Source of the DNA: Bacillus sp. UNC438CL73TsuS30
GTDB taxonomy: Bacteria > Bacillota > Bacilli > Bacillales > Cytobacillaceae
Reading direction: 5' to 3'
Assembly (NCBI RefSeq): GCF_000482325.1
Contig: NZ_KI535296.1
Coordinates: forward strand, 138,854-202,853
DNA: 64,000 nt
Positions 53,201-61,320 of the stretch are shown piece after piece. The notes under the pieces were generated by a model. It had not been told where the DNA came from. It saw only the letters and a program-made list of their open reading frames with translations, and ran no database searches. Numbering within the stretch: position 1 is the first letter of the stretch; the number at the start of each line of letters is the position of its first letter. A program made the translations under genes and the position numbers.

Positions 53201-54977
53201 CTCTATAGATAGTTCAGGAAACGTGGGCGAAGGAACAGAGGTAACTGTTAAGGATGTAACGCCACCGGCCGTGCCAATAGTGAAAGACGTAACCGACCAC
53301 GCGAAAGAGGTTACGGGTACTGCAGAAGTAGGAGCGAAGGTAACAGTAAAAATAGGTGACAAAGAATACAATGGAACAGCAGACAAGGATGGAAACTTCA
53401 TTGTAACGATTCCAGTACAAGCAGTAGGTACGAAAATAACTGTTGTTGCAACCGATGAAGCTGGAAATGCAAGTGAAGAAAATGCTGTAACGGTTAAGGA
53501 TGCTACTCCGCCGGCAGCACCTGTAGTGAAAGACGTAACGAACCAATCGAAAGAAGTTACAGGAACGGCAGAAGCTGGATCCAAGATAACGGTAAAAATC
53601 GGTGATAAAGAATACACTGGAACAGCCGATAAGGATGGCAACTTCAGTGTAACGATTCCTGTACAAATAGCGGGAACGAAATTAACGGTTATCGCAATCG
53701 ATGCGGCTGGAAATGCAAGTGATGAAACAACTGTAACGGTTAAGGATGTTACTGTACCAGCTGCACCGAAGGTAAATGAAGTAACCGACCAATCCAAGGA
53801 AGTAATGGGAACGGCAGAAGTCGCAGCGAAAGTAACTGTAAAAATCGGAGACAATGAATACACAGGAACAGCCGATAAGGCTGGCAACTTTACTATTACC
53901 ATTCCGGTACAAGCAGCAGGAACGAAAATAACCGTTATTGTAACCGATGGAGCAGGCAACGCAAGTGAAGCAGCAACGGTAGTAGTAAAAGACGTAACAG
54001 CGCCATCTGCACCAAAAGTAAACCAGGTTTCTGACCTAGTAAAAGAAGTAACTGGAACAACAGAAGCAAGTGCAAAAGTAACAGTTACAATCGGTTCCTC
54101 AACATATACAGGAAAAGCCGATACGAATGGAAACTTTAAGGTAGCCATTCCACAGCAAAAAGCAGGAACGAAAATTACAATTACTGTAGCAGATGGCAAT
54201 GGAAATGTTAGCCCTGCAACCAATGTCACTGTCGTAGACAAAACTGCACCAAACGTTCTAACGGTAAATTCTGTTTCAGATCAGGCGAAGGAAGTTACCG
54301 GAACCACTGAGGCTATAGCAACCGTCACTGTGACGGTCGGAACGAAGCAATATACAGCAAAAGCGGATGCAAAAGGAACTTATAAAGTAAGCATCCCGCA
54401 GCAAAAAACAGGTACAAAGATCACCGTTACTGCTAAAGATGTGGCTGGAAATAGTGTATCTAAGACTATAACAGTAGTAGATAAAACACCTCCATCCATC
54501 CCAACGGTTAATACAGTAACGGATCAATCGAAAGTAGTAACAGGAAAAGCCGAGGCTGGCTCGACGGTAACGGTTGTTATAGGATCCAAAAAGTATACCG
54601 CTAAGGCAGATACAAAAGGAAACTATAAAATTACCATTCCAGTTCAGAAAGCCGGAACAAAGGTTTCGGTATCTGCAAAAGATGCAGCTGGAAATACAAG
54701 TAAATCAAAAACCATCACCGTTATTGATAAAACAGCGCCAAAAGCACCAACTGTTGATGCAGTAAAAAGTACCTCGACAGTGGTAACAGGTAAGACCGAG
54801 GCATATGCATCTATAACGATTAAAGTAGGTAAAAAGGTTATAGGAACGGGCAAGGCAGATAAGTACGGTAAATTTAAAGTGAAGATCAAAGCACAAAAGA
54901 AAAAAACTGTCCTATCTGTGACTGCAACGGATACGGCAAAAAATGTGAGTAAGGCGACAACCATTAAAGTGAAATAA
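47283..54977 (+). CDS. Giant Ig-repeat cell-surface protein
   Basis: Exported protein of 2564 residues. A signal peptide of about 40 residues ends near IIARAAG. Then 16 repeats of about 112 residues (residues 45-1920), each opening with SVSVDKKEAxxGDTVTVSI-like strands and holding Asp/Gly-rich turns (DASDDKSGID) that could bind calcium. After them come eight Big/HYR-type repeats of about 82 residues (APKVNEVTDQSKEVTGTAE-like), the last of which is shared with the subtilase at 9274-12327. No LPXTG, SLH or choline-binding motif is visible, so anchoring may use the C-terminal repeat. TTG 47283 has AGGAG 7 bases upstream and is preferred over GTG 47253. Confidence 0.9.
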   Translation: MKVSSRERKQGFKRFFSILTVFLLIFSNFNGIIARAAGADAQSITIKVDKAEVTPDDEVLVSLTSAGMEDISSMDVYYHLPNDKSVGVVARYNESDNSFEAKVPIGKYAASGLWEVTAIDLYYPDGHKEEVLPDETDLTKGNFTVSNENGSLQDIETPIFNGVTVDKKEAAPGETVKVTIDATDKLSGISNVKLIYQGPGESKNLVAVLNEQTQKYEASLVVGDNDQPGTWSISDLVIGDYSGNSYVDSSSEKLATGEFNVVEKSVEVEDTKAPIVNSISVDKTEARPGDTVTATIDASDDVSGIDEIWVYYIEGNQSGSQQAVLNPDTNKYEVKFQIDETSRPGDWGVYGIDLRDKANNDIYLSEWNDSNVDFTKGTFQVINENVDGTPPTINSVMADKQDAQPGDTVTVSIDASDDKSGIDSLEVNYYGSNGGNLTNNAEYNSDTKKYEAKFTIDENTRPGLWKIESIIVSDSEGNSNWINQDSGVDLKGGNFKVINDQVDITAPVLKSVKVDKADAQPGDTVTVSIEAEDEQSGIDYVNVQYEGPKGGHMEEEAVYNSETQKYEAQFSIGDGTRPGTWRIESINLRDKNRNESWIDQYSEFELSDGDFTVNNDLIDMEPPVVNSVSVDQKEAKPGDTVTVSINASDAKSTIERITVDYNVGNHDVERVADLNPDTGMYDAKVKIGDYDNAGKWSINYISVEDSEYNSKEIYNGEEQDLSGGDFTVVNENADVTPPAIQGISVDKTEVRPGDKVTVSVDAKDDQSGIDTIRVEYQGSNGGYMNEEAVYNSDTKKYEATLTIDEWTRPGVWKVSSIYVMDKQYNYTWMGENDELERFSASFTVINEDADITPPTVQGITVDQNEVKPGDVVKISVDAKDDKSDISYVSIEYKNPYGGYKGRQAVYNEESGKYEAKFPITDQTKPGKWTVNYIEVEDKFGNNEMYLSEDGFDFSSGDFNVTNENADLAPPTIKAVSVDKTEAKLGETVTVSIDASDDKSGVDSILVDFRAGTRFVWNQEANYNPETEKYEVKLPITETSRPGAWSIYTIFVKDKAGNENEIYSDEQDFSNADFMVTNDRADVTPPTVNSVSVDKKEAQLGDTVTVSFDVSDERSAIENVQAGFKVGNRYQWESAEYNQETKKYEVKLPINESSRPGTWSISSMYVSDIEGNGESINSEDQDFSSADFTVINDKADLSPPTVKTVSVDKKEAQLGDTVTVSIDASDGQSGVDTVSVWYRNSDGRSWWGDATYNEQTQKYEAKYSITDTTRPGTWSLSNIYVTDKEGNEQNYYNDDDNWNFNNANFNVTNDKVDVTPPSIKEVSVNPKEAKPGDEVTVSIDAEDTQSGIQSLFVNYQGPKNTGGSREAVINPDTGKYEAKIKISEFAASGTWKIDGINVIDNQDNSDYIFNNKVNGYPGASNMDLSAGNFNVINDNEDITAPEVTGIKINKEQFAPGETAVIELDVNDSQSGVSSVSIAYTGSNGGYYESDAEYDEATKKYIARIPVNNKTKPGLWTVDSIYVTDKEGNSDYLNGNLYDFSNTKYTVINDAVDLTPPSVNSVTVSQKEGKPGDKITVSLDVTDKQSSVSNVSVAFKNKNDKDFWRDTGEVWENAVYNEQTHQYEVTFPISETSKPGTWVIDYVSVSDSEGNWKDIYNGQDADLSAGDFTVINDLADVTSPEFKGISVDKKEVNVGEDITFTVEAADSQSGIRDVYIGLDGGMDVYTGEYNPDTKKYEVKIPITKGYKPGTWKVNFVAIYDKDNNGIYLDGNEEDFIGLNFEIINPDYDDYQNYFDSYINSISIDKKDAVPGDYVTLSLKFKDSSKIRDVSVRYVGSSEAEFHKDAVYNEKTETYDVKIPISSLFKPGAWSLNGIYVTEIDDQHGEYLSFGPDEIAALGNGDFSVSNKDLDSTPPAAPVVDEVSDQSVTVTGYTESKAKVVVKSGDQELGNAIADSDGHFIISINAQKAGTKLTVISIDSSGNVGEGTEVTVKDVTPPAVPIVKDVTDHAKEVTGTAEVGAKVTVKIGDKEYNGTADKDGNFIVTIPVQAVGTKITVVATDEAGNASEENAVTVKDATPPAAPVVKDVTNQSKEVTGTAEAGSKITVKIGDKEYTGTADKDGNFSVTIPVQIAGTKLTVIAIDAAGNASDETTVTVKDVTVPAAPKVNEVTDQSKEVMGTAEVAAKVTVKIGDNEYTGTADKAGNFTITIPVQAAGTKITVIVTDGAGNASEAATVVVKDVTAPSAPKVNQVSDLVKEVTGTTEASAKVTVTIGSSTYTGKADTNGNFKVAIPQQKAGTKITITVADGNGNVSPATNVTVVDKTAPNVLTVNSVSDQAKEVTGTTEAIATVTVTVGTKQYTAKADAKGTYKVSIPQQKTGTKITVTAKDVAGNSVSKTITVVDKTPPSIPTVNTVTDQSKVVTGKAEAGSTVTVVIGSKKYTAKADTKGNYKITIPVQKAGTKVSVSAKDAAGNTSKSKTITVIDKTAPKAPTVDAVKSTSTVVTGKTEAYASITIKVGKKVIGTGKADKYGKFKVKIKAQKKKTVLSVTATDTAKNVSKATTIKVK
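48100..52900 (+). repeat. Tandem ~340-bp coding repeats (Ig-like)
   Basis: The 16 N-terminal repeats of the giant protein are each about 336 bp. Neighbouring copies such as those starting at 50540 and 50880 share long identical runs (GATAAAAAAGAAGCC-type openings), whereas the first and last units are much more diverged. Confidence 0.85.
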
Positions 54978-54989
54978 TTTAAACAGAGT

Positions 54990-55037
54990 CCCCTGCCTAG
55001 CCCTGATTTGATTCGGGAACTTGGCGGGGGATTTTTT
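54990..55037 (+). terminator. Intrinsic terminator of the giant gene
   Basis: Stem CCCCTGCC/GGCGGGGG with an inner secondary stem, followed by ATTTTTT. Confidence 0.8.
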
Positions 55038-55350
55038 AGATTTGTTGATAAAACCTAAATTTGTGGATATGTTCTGAAAATTTGTAGATAACCCGCCAAC
55101 TAATGTAGATATCCACTACACTCAAGGTGGATTTCCGGTACAATTGTCGATATAATCGGAATTTGTGTTGATATCTGGCAAAAGTATGTTGATAAAATCT
55201 AAATCTGTGTCGATATCCTCCAAAAGTGTGTTGATAAAATCCAAATCTATGTTGATATCATCCCAAAATATGTTGATATCCACAAATACGCACTCAACAC
55301 CCTGTCCAAATGCCTCGATATCCACAAAAACACACGTACTCCCACAAAAA
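55037..55350. repeat. Degenerate tandem repeats of about 21 bp (TGTTGATAT-type)
   Basis: At least nine imperfect units with the theme GTTGATAT(C/A), spaced about 20-30 bases, such as TATGTTGATAAAATCTAAAT and GTGTTGATAAAATCCAAATC. The same array gives 7-residue periodic open frames on both strands, which is a by-product. Sits between two convergent genes. Confidence 0.75.
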
Positions 55351-55406
55351 AACCGCTCAGATTTCATCCATCACGAAATCAAAACGGGGAAACCCACTCA
55401 AATTAT

Positions 55407-57431
55407 CTACTTCTTATATATTTTCCCTTTTTTGCATTTCTTCAACGTATTTTTGCTGATTTTATTTGAGGTAGAGTGGTTATACAGCGAAATCCCGTAT
55501 GTTCCACAGTCAATGATCGTGTTTCCCGATACACTGCTTTTGGTCGAATAAACACTAATTGACAATCCATTTTCACCAGAATGGTAAATCTTATTGCCCG
55601 AAACCGTTGCGGAAGAACGACTAAAAATTTGTATTCCATGTTTCTTAGATTTATCTAATTTATTCTGTTTCACCGTATTCTTCACGGACCCGACGCTGAT
55701 TCCTATACCATATTTTCCGCTGTTTGAAATACTATTGCTGATAATACTGTTACTAGAAGAATAGGAACTAATAGAAATCCCACTTTTCACACTATCCTTA
55801 ATGGTATTTCCTGTGACACTATTGCTGTTCGAGTGGGAACTAATTGCAATCCCGTTTTCCTTGCTGTTGTAAATCTTATTTTTTGAGACAGCCTCAGAAG
55901 AACTTTCAAAAATCGAAATCCCGTGTTTGCCGCTTGCCGAAATCGTATTAGCGGAAAGCTTATTCCCTTTAGAAGCTTTACTAATCGAAACACCATTCTG
56001 CCTGGAACGGGAGATCGTATTTCCGGTCAGTTCGGCAGAAGAATGGTCATTTACCGCCATTCCATACTTGCTGCTCTCTGAAATTTTATTTCCACTCACT
56101 CTATTCTTAGTCGAATAGGAGGCAATGGAAATTCCATTTCCTTTATTTTTGCCCAGAGCATTATTGGTTATTGACGCATTCGAATAACTGTAAACAGAAA
56201 TACCATGGCCAAGGCTCCCTGATACGTTATTTCCAGACACTGAATTATTATCGGAGTGATTATGTACTGCGATCCCATTTTGCTTCACGTTTTTTATCAC
56301 ATTACCCGAAATGGTTGCATTACTCGTATACGCCAGATAAATCCCATTCGTATCAGGGTCACTGATTGTATTATTTTTAATGGTAACCGCTTTAATTGGG
56401 TAAGTAGACGTACCGTTAAAGACAATCCCGTTTCCTCTAGTACTACTTGTTGAATGGGTTCTCGTAATGCTATTTCCGGTAATATTGATCGAAAAATTAT
56501 CATCCGAAACCGGCACGGCTAGAGGCTTGTTCGCTTTGAAAAGATCTGCCGGATTGACGGAAGAGGTATTAAATTCCACGCCTAAACCAACATCCACAAA
56601 AGTATTGTTCAGAATGGAAAGGTTTTTATAATTGAATGCATTGATTCCTTCTTCTTTTAAATTCTTAAAGATATTATTTTGAATGACGATATTTCGAGGG
56701 AACACATCTTTTACTGATGTATGACTTCCGATTCCTCTTGAATGATTTTCAATGGTATTACCTTGAATTAAGATATTTTCACAAGCCGTATCATCATAGT
56801 CCCCGAACGGCGGGAAAACTTGATTGTCATGCGTTATATCGAGCTGAATCGCTTCCTTTTTCTTGGTTCCGCTATAGCCGGCCAGGTAGCTATTGAGTAC
56901 CTTTCCATCTTTAACACCGGCAAATTCGATATTGTGTCCTTCGTAGTTATTTAATACTCTTGTATTTTGAACCATAATTTTGCTTGAGTGTCCAAACAGT
57001 AGATTATCAAACCGTGTAGGATATTGGTCCTTGTTCCCTTCCCATGTGCCGCCTTCAACTGTAATGTTTTCATTAGCAGTATAACCAGGTGCCCCTTTCG
57101 TATTATTCATCAGCATTGGGCTAAAAGAAGCATTTCTTTTAATGACTGCCTTCGATGATAAAATCAACCGAGTATTGGAATTGATTTTAAGAGGTCTTGA
57201 AATAAGATAGACCCCGTCTGGAATCTGAATGGTCGTAAAATTATAGTATACTGCCTCATTTAAGGCTTTTTGAATAGAGTTGGTATCATCCGCTTGGTCT
57301 TTACCATTCGCACCAAAATCAGAGGCATTAATGGTAATCGTATTATCCTCCGCTGCCGCTGTACCGTTCCACGGAACAATGAAGGTCACAACAGCCAGCA
57401 AAATAAAAATTTGAAAAACTCGTTTACGCAC
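55407..57431 (-). CDS. Secreted parallel beta-helix protein (pectate-lyase-like)
   Basis: Exported protein, 674 residues. Signal peptide to about residue 27 (GTAAAEDN). A Pectate_lyase_3/GH28-like start, ASDFGANGKDQADDTNSIQKAL, leads into a right-handed beta-helix with about twenty rungs (short units such as NGIAVHNHSDNNSVSGN, each about 22 residues). The C-terminal half resembles NosD/AlgE-type PbH1 repeats. No unambiguous catalytic triad can be named, so polysaccharide lyase or hydrolase activity is inferred from fold only. Divergent from the second subtilase. Confidence 0.85.
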   Translation of the reverse strand: MRKRVFQIFILLAVVTFIVPWNGTAAAEDNTITINASDFGANGKDQADDTNSIQKALNEAVYYNFTTIQIPDGVYLISRPLKINSNTRLILSSKAVIKRNASFSPMLMNNTKGAPGYTANENITVEGGTWEGNKDQYPTRFDNLLFGHSSKIMVQNTRVLNNYEGHNIEFAGVKDGKVLNSYLAGYSGTKKKEAIQLDITHDNQVFPPFGDYDDTACENILIQGNTIENHSRGIGSHTSVKDVFPRNIVIQNNIFKNLKEEGINAFNYKNLSILNNTFVDVGLGVEFNTSSVNPADLFKANKPLAVPVSDDNFSINITGNSITRTHSTSSTRGNGIVFNGTSTYPIKAVTIKNNTISDPDTNGIYLAYTSNATISGNVIKNVKQNGIAVHNHSDNNSVSGNNVSGSLGHGISVYSYSNASITNNALGKNKGNGISIASYSTKNRVSGNKISESSKYGMAVNDHSSAELTGNTISRSRQNGVSISKASKGNKLSANTISASGKHGISIFESSSEAVSKNKIYNSKENGIAISSHSNSNSVTGNTIKDSVKSGISISSYSSSNSIISNSISNSGKYGIGISVGSVKNTVKQNKLDKSKKHGIQIFSRSSATVSGNKIYHSGENGLSISVYSTKSSVSGNTIIDCGTYGISLYNHSTSNKISKNTLKKCKKGKIYKK

Positions 57432-57618
57432 AAGAAACTTCCTTTCGTTATGTAAAATATTTGATTGTTATACTGTAATAATAACCCAATTTTTATATAG
57501 GAAAAAGTACTCCTCCTATTTTTTCCTTCAGGCAATATTTTATTTTTGTATCGTTCCCTCAGTGGCATTTAAAAATGATAGAATAATATTCAAATATAAA
57601 CTAGTGGAGGGAACCGAG

Positions 57619-60024
57619 TTGAAATATTTATGGTCAGTGACCTTGATGCTGCTTTGCATGTCATGGATGGGAACGGCTGCTTCGGCCGACGGGTTAAACA
57701 CCAACATGGACCTAGCAAATACAAATATGGAAACAAATGCATTTCATGACCAGGAATTAATTGTTAAATTCAGCTCGAATCTTTCAAAAACAGAAAGAAA
57801 TGCCATCCTTAATCAAGTGAATGGAACGGAAGAAGCCCATTTAGGGGATGGAGCCTTTTCTTTTATCAAATTTCCTAAAGGGACCGATTTAACCAAAGCT
57901 GCCCAGAGGTTATTAGCGCAGAAAAAGATCGTATGGGCAGAACCAAACTATAAGGTGAAAAGCACCTATATTCCGCAAGAACCTGACTACTCAAAACAAT
58001 GGTATTTAAATAAAATTCAAATGCCGAAAGCGTGGGATATTACAAAAGGATCATCACAAATCAAAGTCGCTGTCATTGACGATGGTGTGCAGCAGGACCA
58101 TCCGGATCTGAAGGGGAAAATCGTCAGCCCGTTTAATGCGGTCACAGGAAACGCACGGTATACACCTCATGAGCATGCAACACATGTGGCGGGTATTATC
58201 GCCGCCAGTTTTAATAAGACAGGAATTGCCGGAATTGCTCCTAATGTAAAAATCATGCCGATTAATGTGTTTGACGGAGAAGAAGCAAGTGATTACGCTG
58301 TCGCCCTTGGGATTAAATACGCCGTGGAGCACCATGCAGATGTCATTAATATGAGCCTGGGAAGTCCAAACTATAGCGTTCTTTTAGACTATTATGCGAA
58401 CTATGCAAAATCTAAAGGGGTTATCCTTATTGCTGCAGCGGGAAATGATGGAACTTTTACAAAAACGTATCCCGCCGCACTTGGTTCTGTTGTAGGAGTG
58501 GGGGCAACAACAAGCTCCGACCATGTTGCCTTTTATTCCAATAAAGGAAGTTTTGTTGATTTCACTGCGCCTGGGAGTAATATTTTTTCCTCCATCAATG
58601 GAAGCTCTTATGCACACTTAACAGGTACATCAATGGCATCGCCTGTTGTGTCAGGTGTTGCTGCTCTTATTCGTTCAAGGAATCCGTTTTTAACTCCCGA
58701 TCAGGTTGAAAGTGTTATGAAGCATTCAGTCGTTGACCTAGGGACGAAGGGAAGGGATGACTATTATGGATATGGCAGGATTGACGCCTATAAAGCTGTC
58801 TCGAATACATCTTCCCCAAAGGCAAAAATAACGGCACCAAAAACTTTTACGATGACGGGGAAAAATAAAGCGGCACTCTCTCTAAAGCTTCCGGGTCATG
58901 CGAAGGTTACCGTGACGATCCAAAATGCAAGCGGTCAAACCGTGAGGGAAGTGTTGAACCAAAAAGTATCCGGAACGAAGCAAACCGTTGTTTGGGACGG
59001 GAAAGCAGCGAATGGAAAATTTGTTCCAACAGGCGATTATAAGGCTGTGGTAAAAGCCTCAAACAGACGAGCATCCCTTTCAAAAACAACCTCGATTCAG
59101 GTTGTGAATCATACCTATGCGGCTATTTTGGTAAAAGGCTTTTATACTTTTTCACCTAAGGCTGGAAAAACCGTTAAGATTCCATATGAGTTAACTCAGA
59201 AGGCAAATGTTACAGCTGAAGTGCAGGATAAAAATGGCAACGTCATCAAAAAAATCATGACAGCGAAAACCGTATCAACAGGAAAGCACTCGTTCAAATG
59301 GGACGGTAAAAATGAAAAAGGGAAACAAGTGAAGGATGCTGCGTATTCCTTAAAAATGTCTCTGATTGATATGCATAAGAAAAAAGGAAAAACGAAAAAG
59401 GTTTCTATTAAAATAGATACGATTCGTCCATCCGGAGAGCTAGCCCTGGCATCAACTATGTTTAAAATGGACACGAAAAACCGTACCAGCGCCACATTAA
59501 AAGGAACGGAAACAGCCAGAGTCCATGTATTGGTAATCGATGCAAAAGGAAATATTGTGAAACAGGTATTATATAAACAAGCGAAAACAGCCACCTTTAC
59601 CTGGAATGGAATCAATGTTAAGAAGCAATTTTCTCCTGAAGGACGCTACCGCTACCTTATCCAGTTAAAGGATGAGGCGGGGAATTCTTCGACCATTAAA
59701 AGCAAGTTCTTTACACTGCAGGATTGGCGTGTTCCAACTGTTCAATCGGAAAAAGATGTTTATTCAATTTTACAAGATATGAAACCCATTGCTTACACCT
59801 TAAGCAAAGCGGGAAAAGTAACGATTGATGTTTCTCAAGGGACCACATTCATCAAATCTATTAAAACGAATGCACAAGAAACCACCGGAACCCAATCATT
59901 CCGATGGGATGGAACCGATGGAATTAACCAACCGGTTATCAGTGGTGATTACCAGTTTAAAATCACGGTTGTAGACAAATATGGGTTGACGCAAATCTTT
60001 ACAGGAACCATTCATATCAAATAA
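57619..60024 (+). CDS. Secreted subtilisin-like protease with FlgD-like Ig domains
   Basis: S8 protease of 801 residues. Signal peptide, then I9-like propeptide (about 35-110), catalytic Asp in VAVIDDGVQQDHPDL, His in HEHATHVAGII, oxyanion Asn in AAAGNDGTF and Ser in GTSMASPVVSGV. The protease domain has no large insert. From about 400 three FlgD-like Ig modules (VWDGKAANGKFVPTGDYK, FKWDGKNEKGKQVKD, FRWDGTDGINQPV) follow. TTG 57619 (GGAGGGAACC upstream) preferred over ATG 57562. Terminator at 60024-60062. Confidence 0.9.
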   Translation: MKYLWSVTLMLLCMSWMGTAASADGLNTNMDLANTNMETNAFHDQELIVKFSSNLSKTERNAILNQVNGTEEAHLGDGAFSFIKFPKGTDLTKAAQRLLAQKKIVWAEPNYKVKSTYIPQEPDYSKQWYLNKIQMPKAWDITKGSSQIKVAVIDDGVQQDHPDLKGKIVSPFNAVTGNARYTPHEHATHVAGIIAASFNKTGIAGIAPNVKIMPINVFDGEEASDYAVALGIKYAVEHHADVINMSLGSPNYSVLLDYYANYAKSKGVILIAAAGNDGTFTKTYPAALGSVVGVGATTSSDHVAFYSNKGSFVDFTAPGSNIFSSINGSSYAHLTGTSMASPVVSGVAALIRSRNPFLTPDQVESVMKHSVVDLGTKGRDDYYGYGRIDAYKAVSNTSSPKAKITAPKTFTMTGKNKAALSLKLPGHAKVTVTIQNASGQTVREVLNQKVSGTKQTVVWDGKAANGKFVPTGDYKAVVKASNRRASLSKTTSIQVVNHTYAAILVKGFYTFSPKAGKTVKIPYELTQKANVTAEVQDKNGNVIKKIMTAKTVSTGKHSFKWDGKNEKGKQVKDAAYSLKMSLIDMHKKKGKTKKVSIKIDTIRPSGELALASTMFKMDTKNRTSATLKGTETARVHVLVIDAKGNIVKQVLYKQAKTATFTWNGINVKKQFSPEGRYRYLIQLKDEAGNSSTIKSKFFTLQDWRVPTVQSEKDVYSILQDMKPIAYTLSKAGKVTIDVSQGTTFIKSIKTNAQETTGTQSFRWDGTDGINQPVISGDYQFKITVVDKYGLTQIFTGTIHIK

Positions 60025-60062
60025 AAAAACGAGGGTCTCCGTATAGGAGCCCTCGTTTTTTT
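60024..60062. terminator. Bidirectional intrinsic terminator
   Basis: Stem ACGAGGG-CTCC/GGAG-CCCTCGT with one bulged base, A-run and T-run at each side; between the subtilase and LCP genes. Confidence 0.85.
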
Positions 60063-60066
60063 GATG

Positions 60067-60993
60067 CTATTTTAATTCTAATTGTGCTCTTAGTTCTTTT
60101 TGAAGTCTTTGTTTTTCCTGAGCGGAAACAATGAAATAATAGATTCCATTTATTTTTGCGCCATTCCCTTTTATACTCATTTGATTCACTTTTGCTGCGG
60201 CACTTTTATAATTTTTTTGAATATCCATCATTTGATCGAACGAAAGATTTGTTCTTACATTGCTGCCAAGTGCAGAAAAAATATCTTGATATTTTGTAAG
60301 CGAGGAAAGACTTGCCCCTTCTCGTAAAATTCCTTGAATAATTTCACGTTGGCGAATCTGACGACCAAAATCCCCACGAGGGTCATCATGTCTCATTCGG
60401 GTATAGGCCAACGCCTTTTTACCATCTAAGGTTACTGGGCCTTTAGGGAAATGATATCCGCCTTGGCGAAAGTCCAAGTCATTGTTTACGGTGATCCCGC
60501 CAACAGCATCAATAATATCCTTGAAAGCTTCCATGTTTACTTTTATATAGTAATCAATCGGAATATCCAAAAAGTTTTCAACAGTATTCATCGCCATTTC
60601 TTCGTTTCCGAAAGCATAGGCATGGTTGATTTTATCCACTGTGTTATGGCCGACAATTTCTGTTCTCGTATCACGTGGGATACTTAGCATTTTAACTGAA
60701 TTATTGCTAGGGTTTACTGTTAAAACAATCATTGTATCGGAACGGCCTTTATCACCTTTGCGTTGGTCAACACCGAGCATAAGTACGGAGAAGGGTTGCT
60801 TATCTGTAAGTGAAACCTCTGCTTCCCGTTTATCCGACTTTCGATCCAAAGGCTGATGCATCGTTTCGACAGCATTCGTTAATGATTTATATACTGAAAA
60901 TCCATAGATACCAATACCGAATAAGAGGACCAAAAACACAATTCCAGTGACAAGGAGCCATTTATTCTTCTTTTTATGCTTTCTAGCTCTCAT
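60067..60993 (-). CDS. tagU: LytR-CpsA-Psr (LCP) ligase, TagU-like
   Basis: Membrane-anchored transferase, 308 residues, that attaches wall teichoic acid or other glycopolymers to peptidoglycan. One N-terminal membrane helix (about 13-33) precedes the LCP domain (about 65-240) with LGVDQRKGDKGRSDTM, IPRDTRTEI, AYTRMRHDDPRGDFGR (Arg pair for pyrophosphate) and a DLDF segment. Length matches B. subtilis TagU. Together with MnaA at 38254 it belongs to wall polymer biogenesis. Confidence 0.88.
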   Translation of the reverse strand: MRARKHKKKNKWLLVTGIVFLVLLFGIGIYGFSVYKSLTNAVETMHQPLDRKSDKREAEVSLTDKQPFSVLMLGVDQRKGDKGRSDTMIVLTVNPSNNSVKMLSIPRDTRTEIVGHNTVDKINHAYAFGNEEMAMNTVENFLDIPIDYYIKVNMEAFKDIIDAVGGITVNNDLDFRQGGYHFPKGPVTLDGKKALAYTRMRHDDPRGDFGRQIRQREIIQGILREGASLSSLTKYQDIFSALGSNVRTNLSFDQMMDIQKNYKSAAAKVNQMSIKGNGAKINGIYYFIVSAQEKQRLQKELRAQLELK

Positions 60994-61320
60994 TTAAAAT
61001 TTCCTCCAGTATTTAATATTTAAAACAACTACTAGAATAACAGATTCCTAAGGATTAATATACAAATAATTGAAATTAGAGAGAGATAGACGCGTTTTTT
61101 TAAGGGGAAGCAGGCACCAATAGCCCCCATATATGTAAAGGATATCCTCGCTGAATTGTAACCTTTTATTATAACACTTTTAAACTAAAAAAATAAAAAA
61201 TATCTTATTAAAATAATATGAAAATCGAGTAAATATTTACAAAAAACTCTATTATTCTCGCTTAAATCCTAGTAGAATAGTCTTGCAATACAAAATATTA
61301 TGTCGAAGGGCGGAAGATGT

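Noticed and set aside
53111..54241. Minus-strand open frame of 376 codons
   Set aside because: Shadow of the Big-type repeats of the giant protein.
55165..55551. Plus-strand open frame of 128 codons
   Set aside because: Low-complexity frame over the 21-bp array with no ribosome binding site; overlaps the beta-helix gene.
61111..61130. GCAGGCACC resembling the repeat core
   Set aside because: Only 9 bases match, no palindrome and no type A or B flanks.
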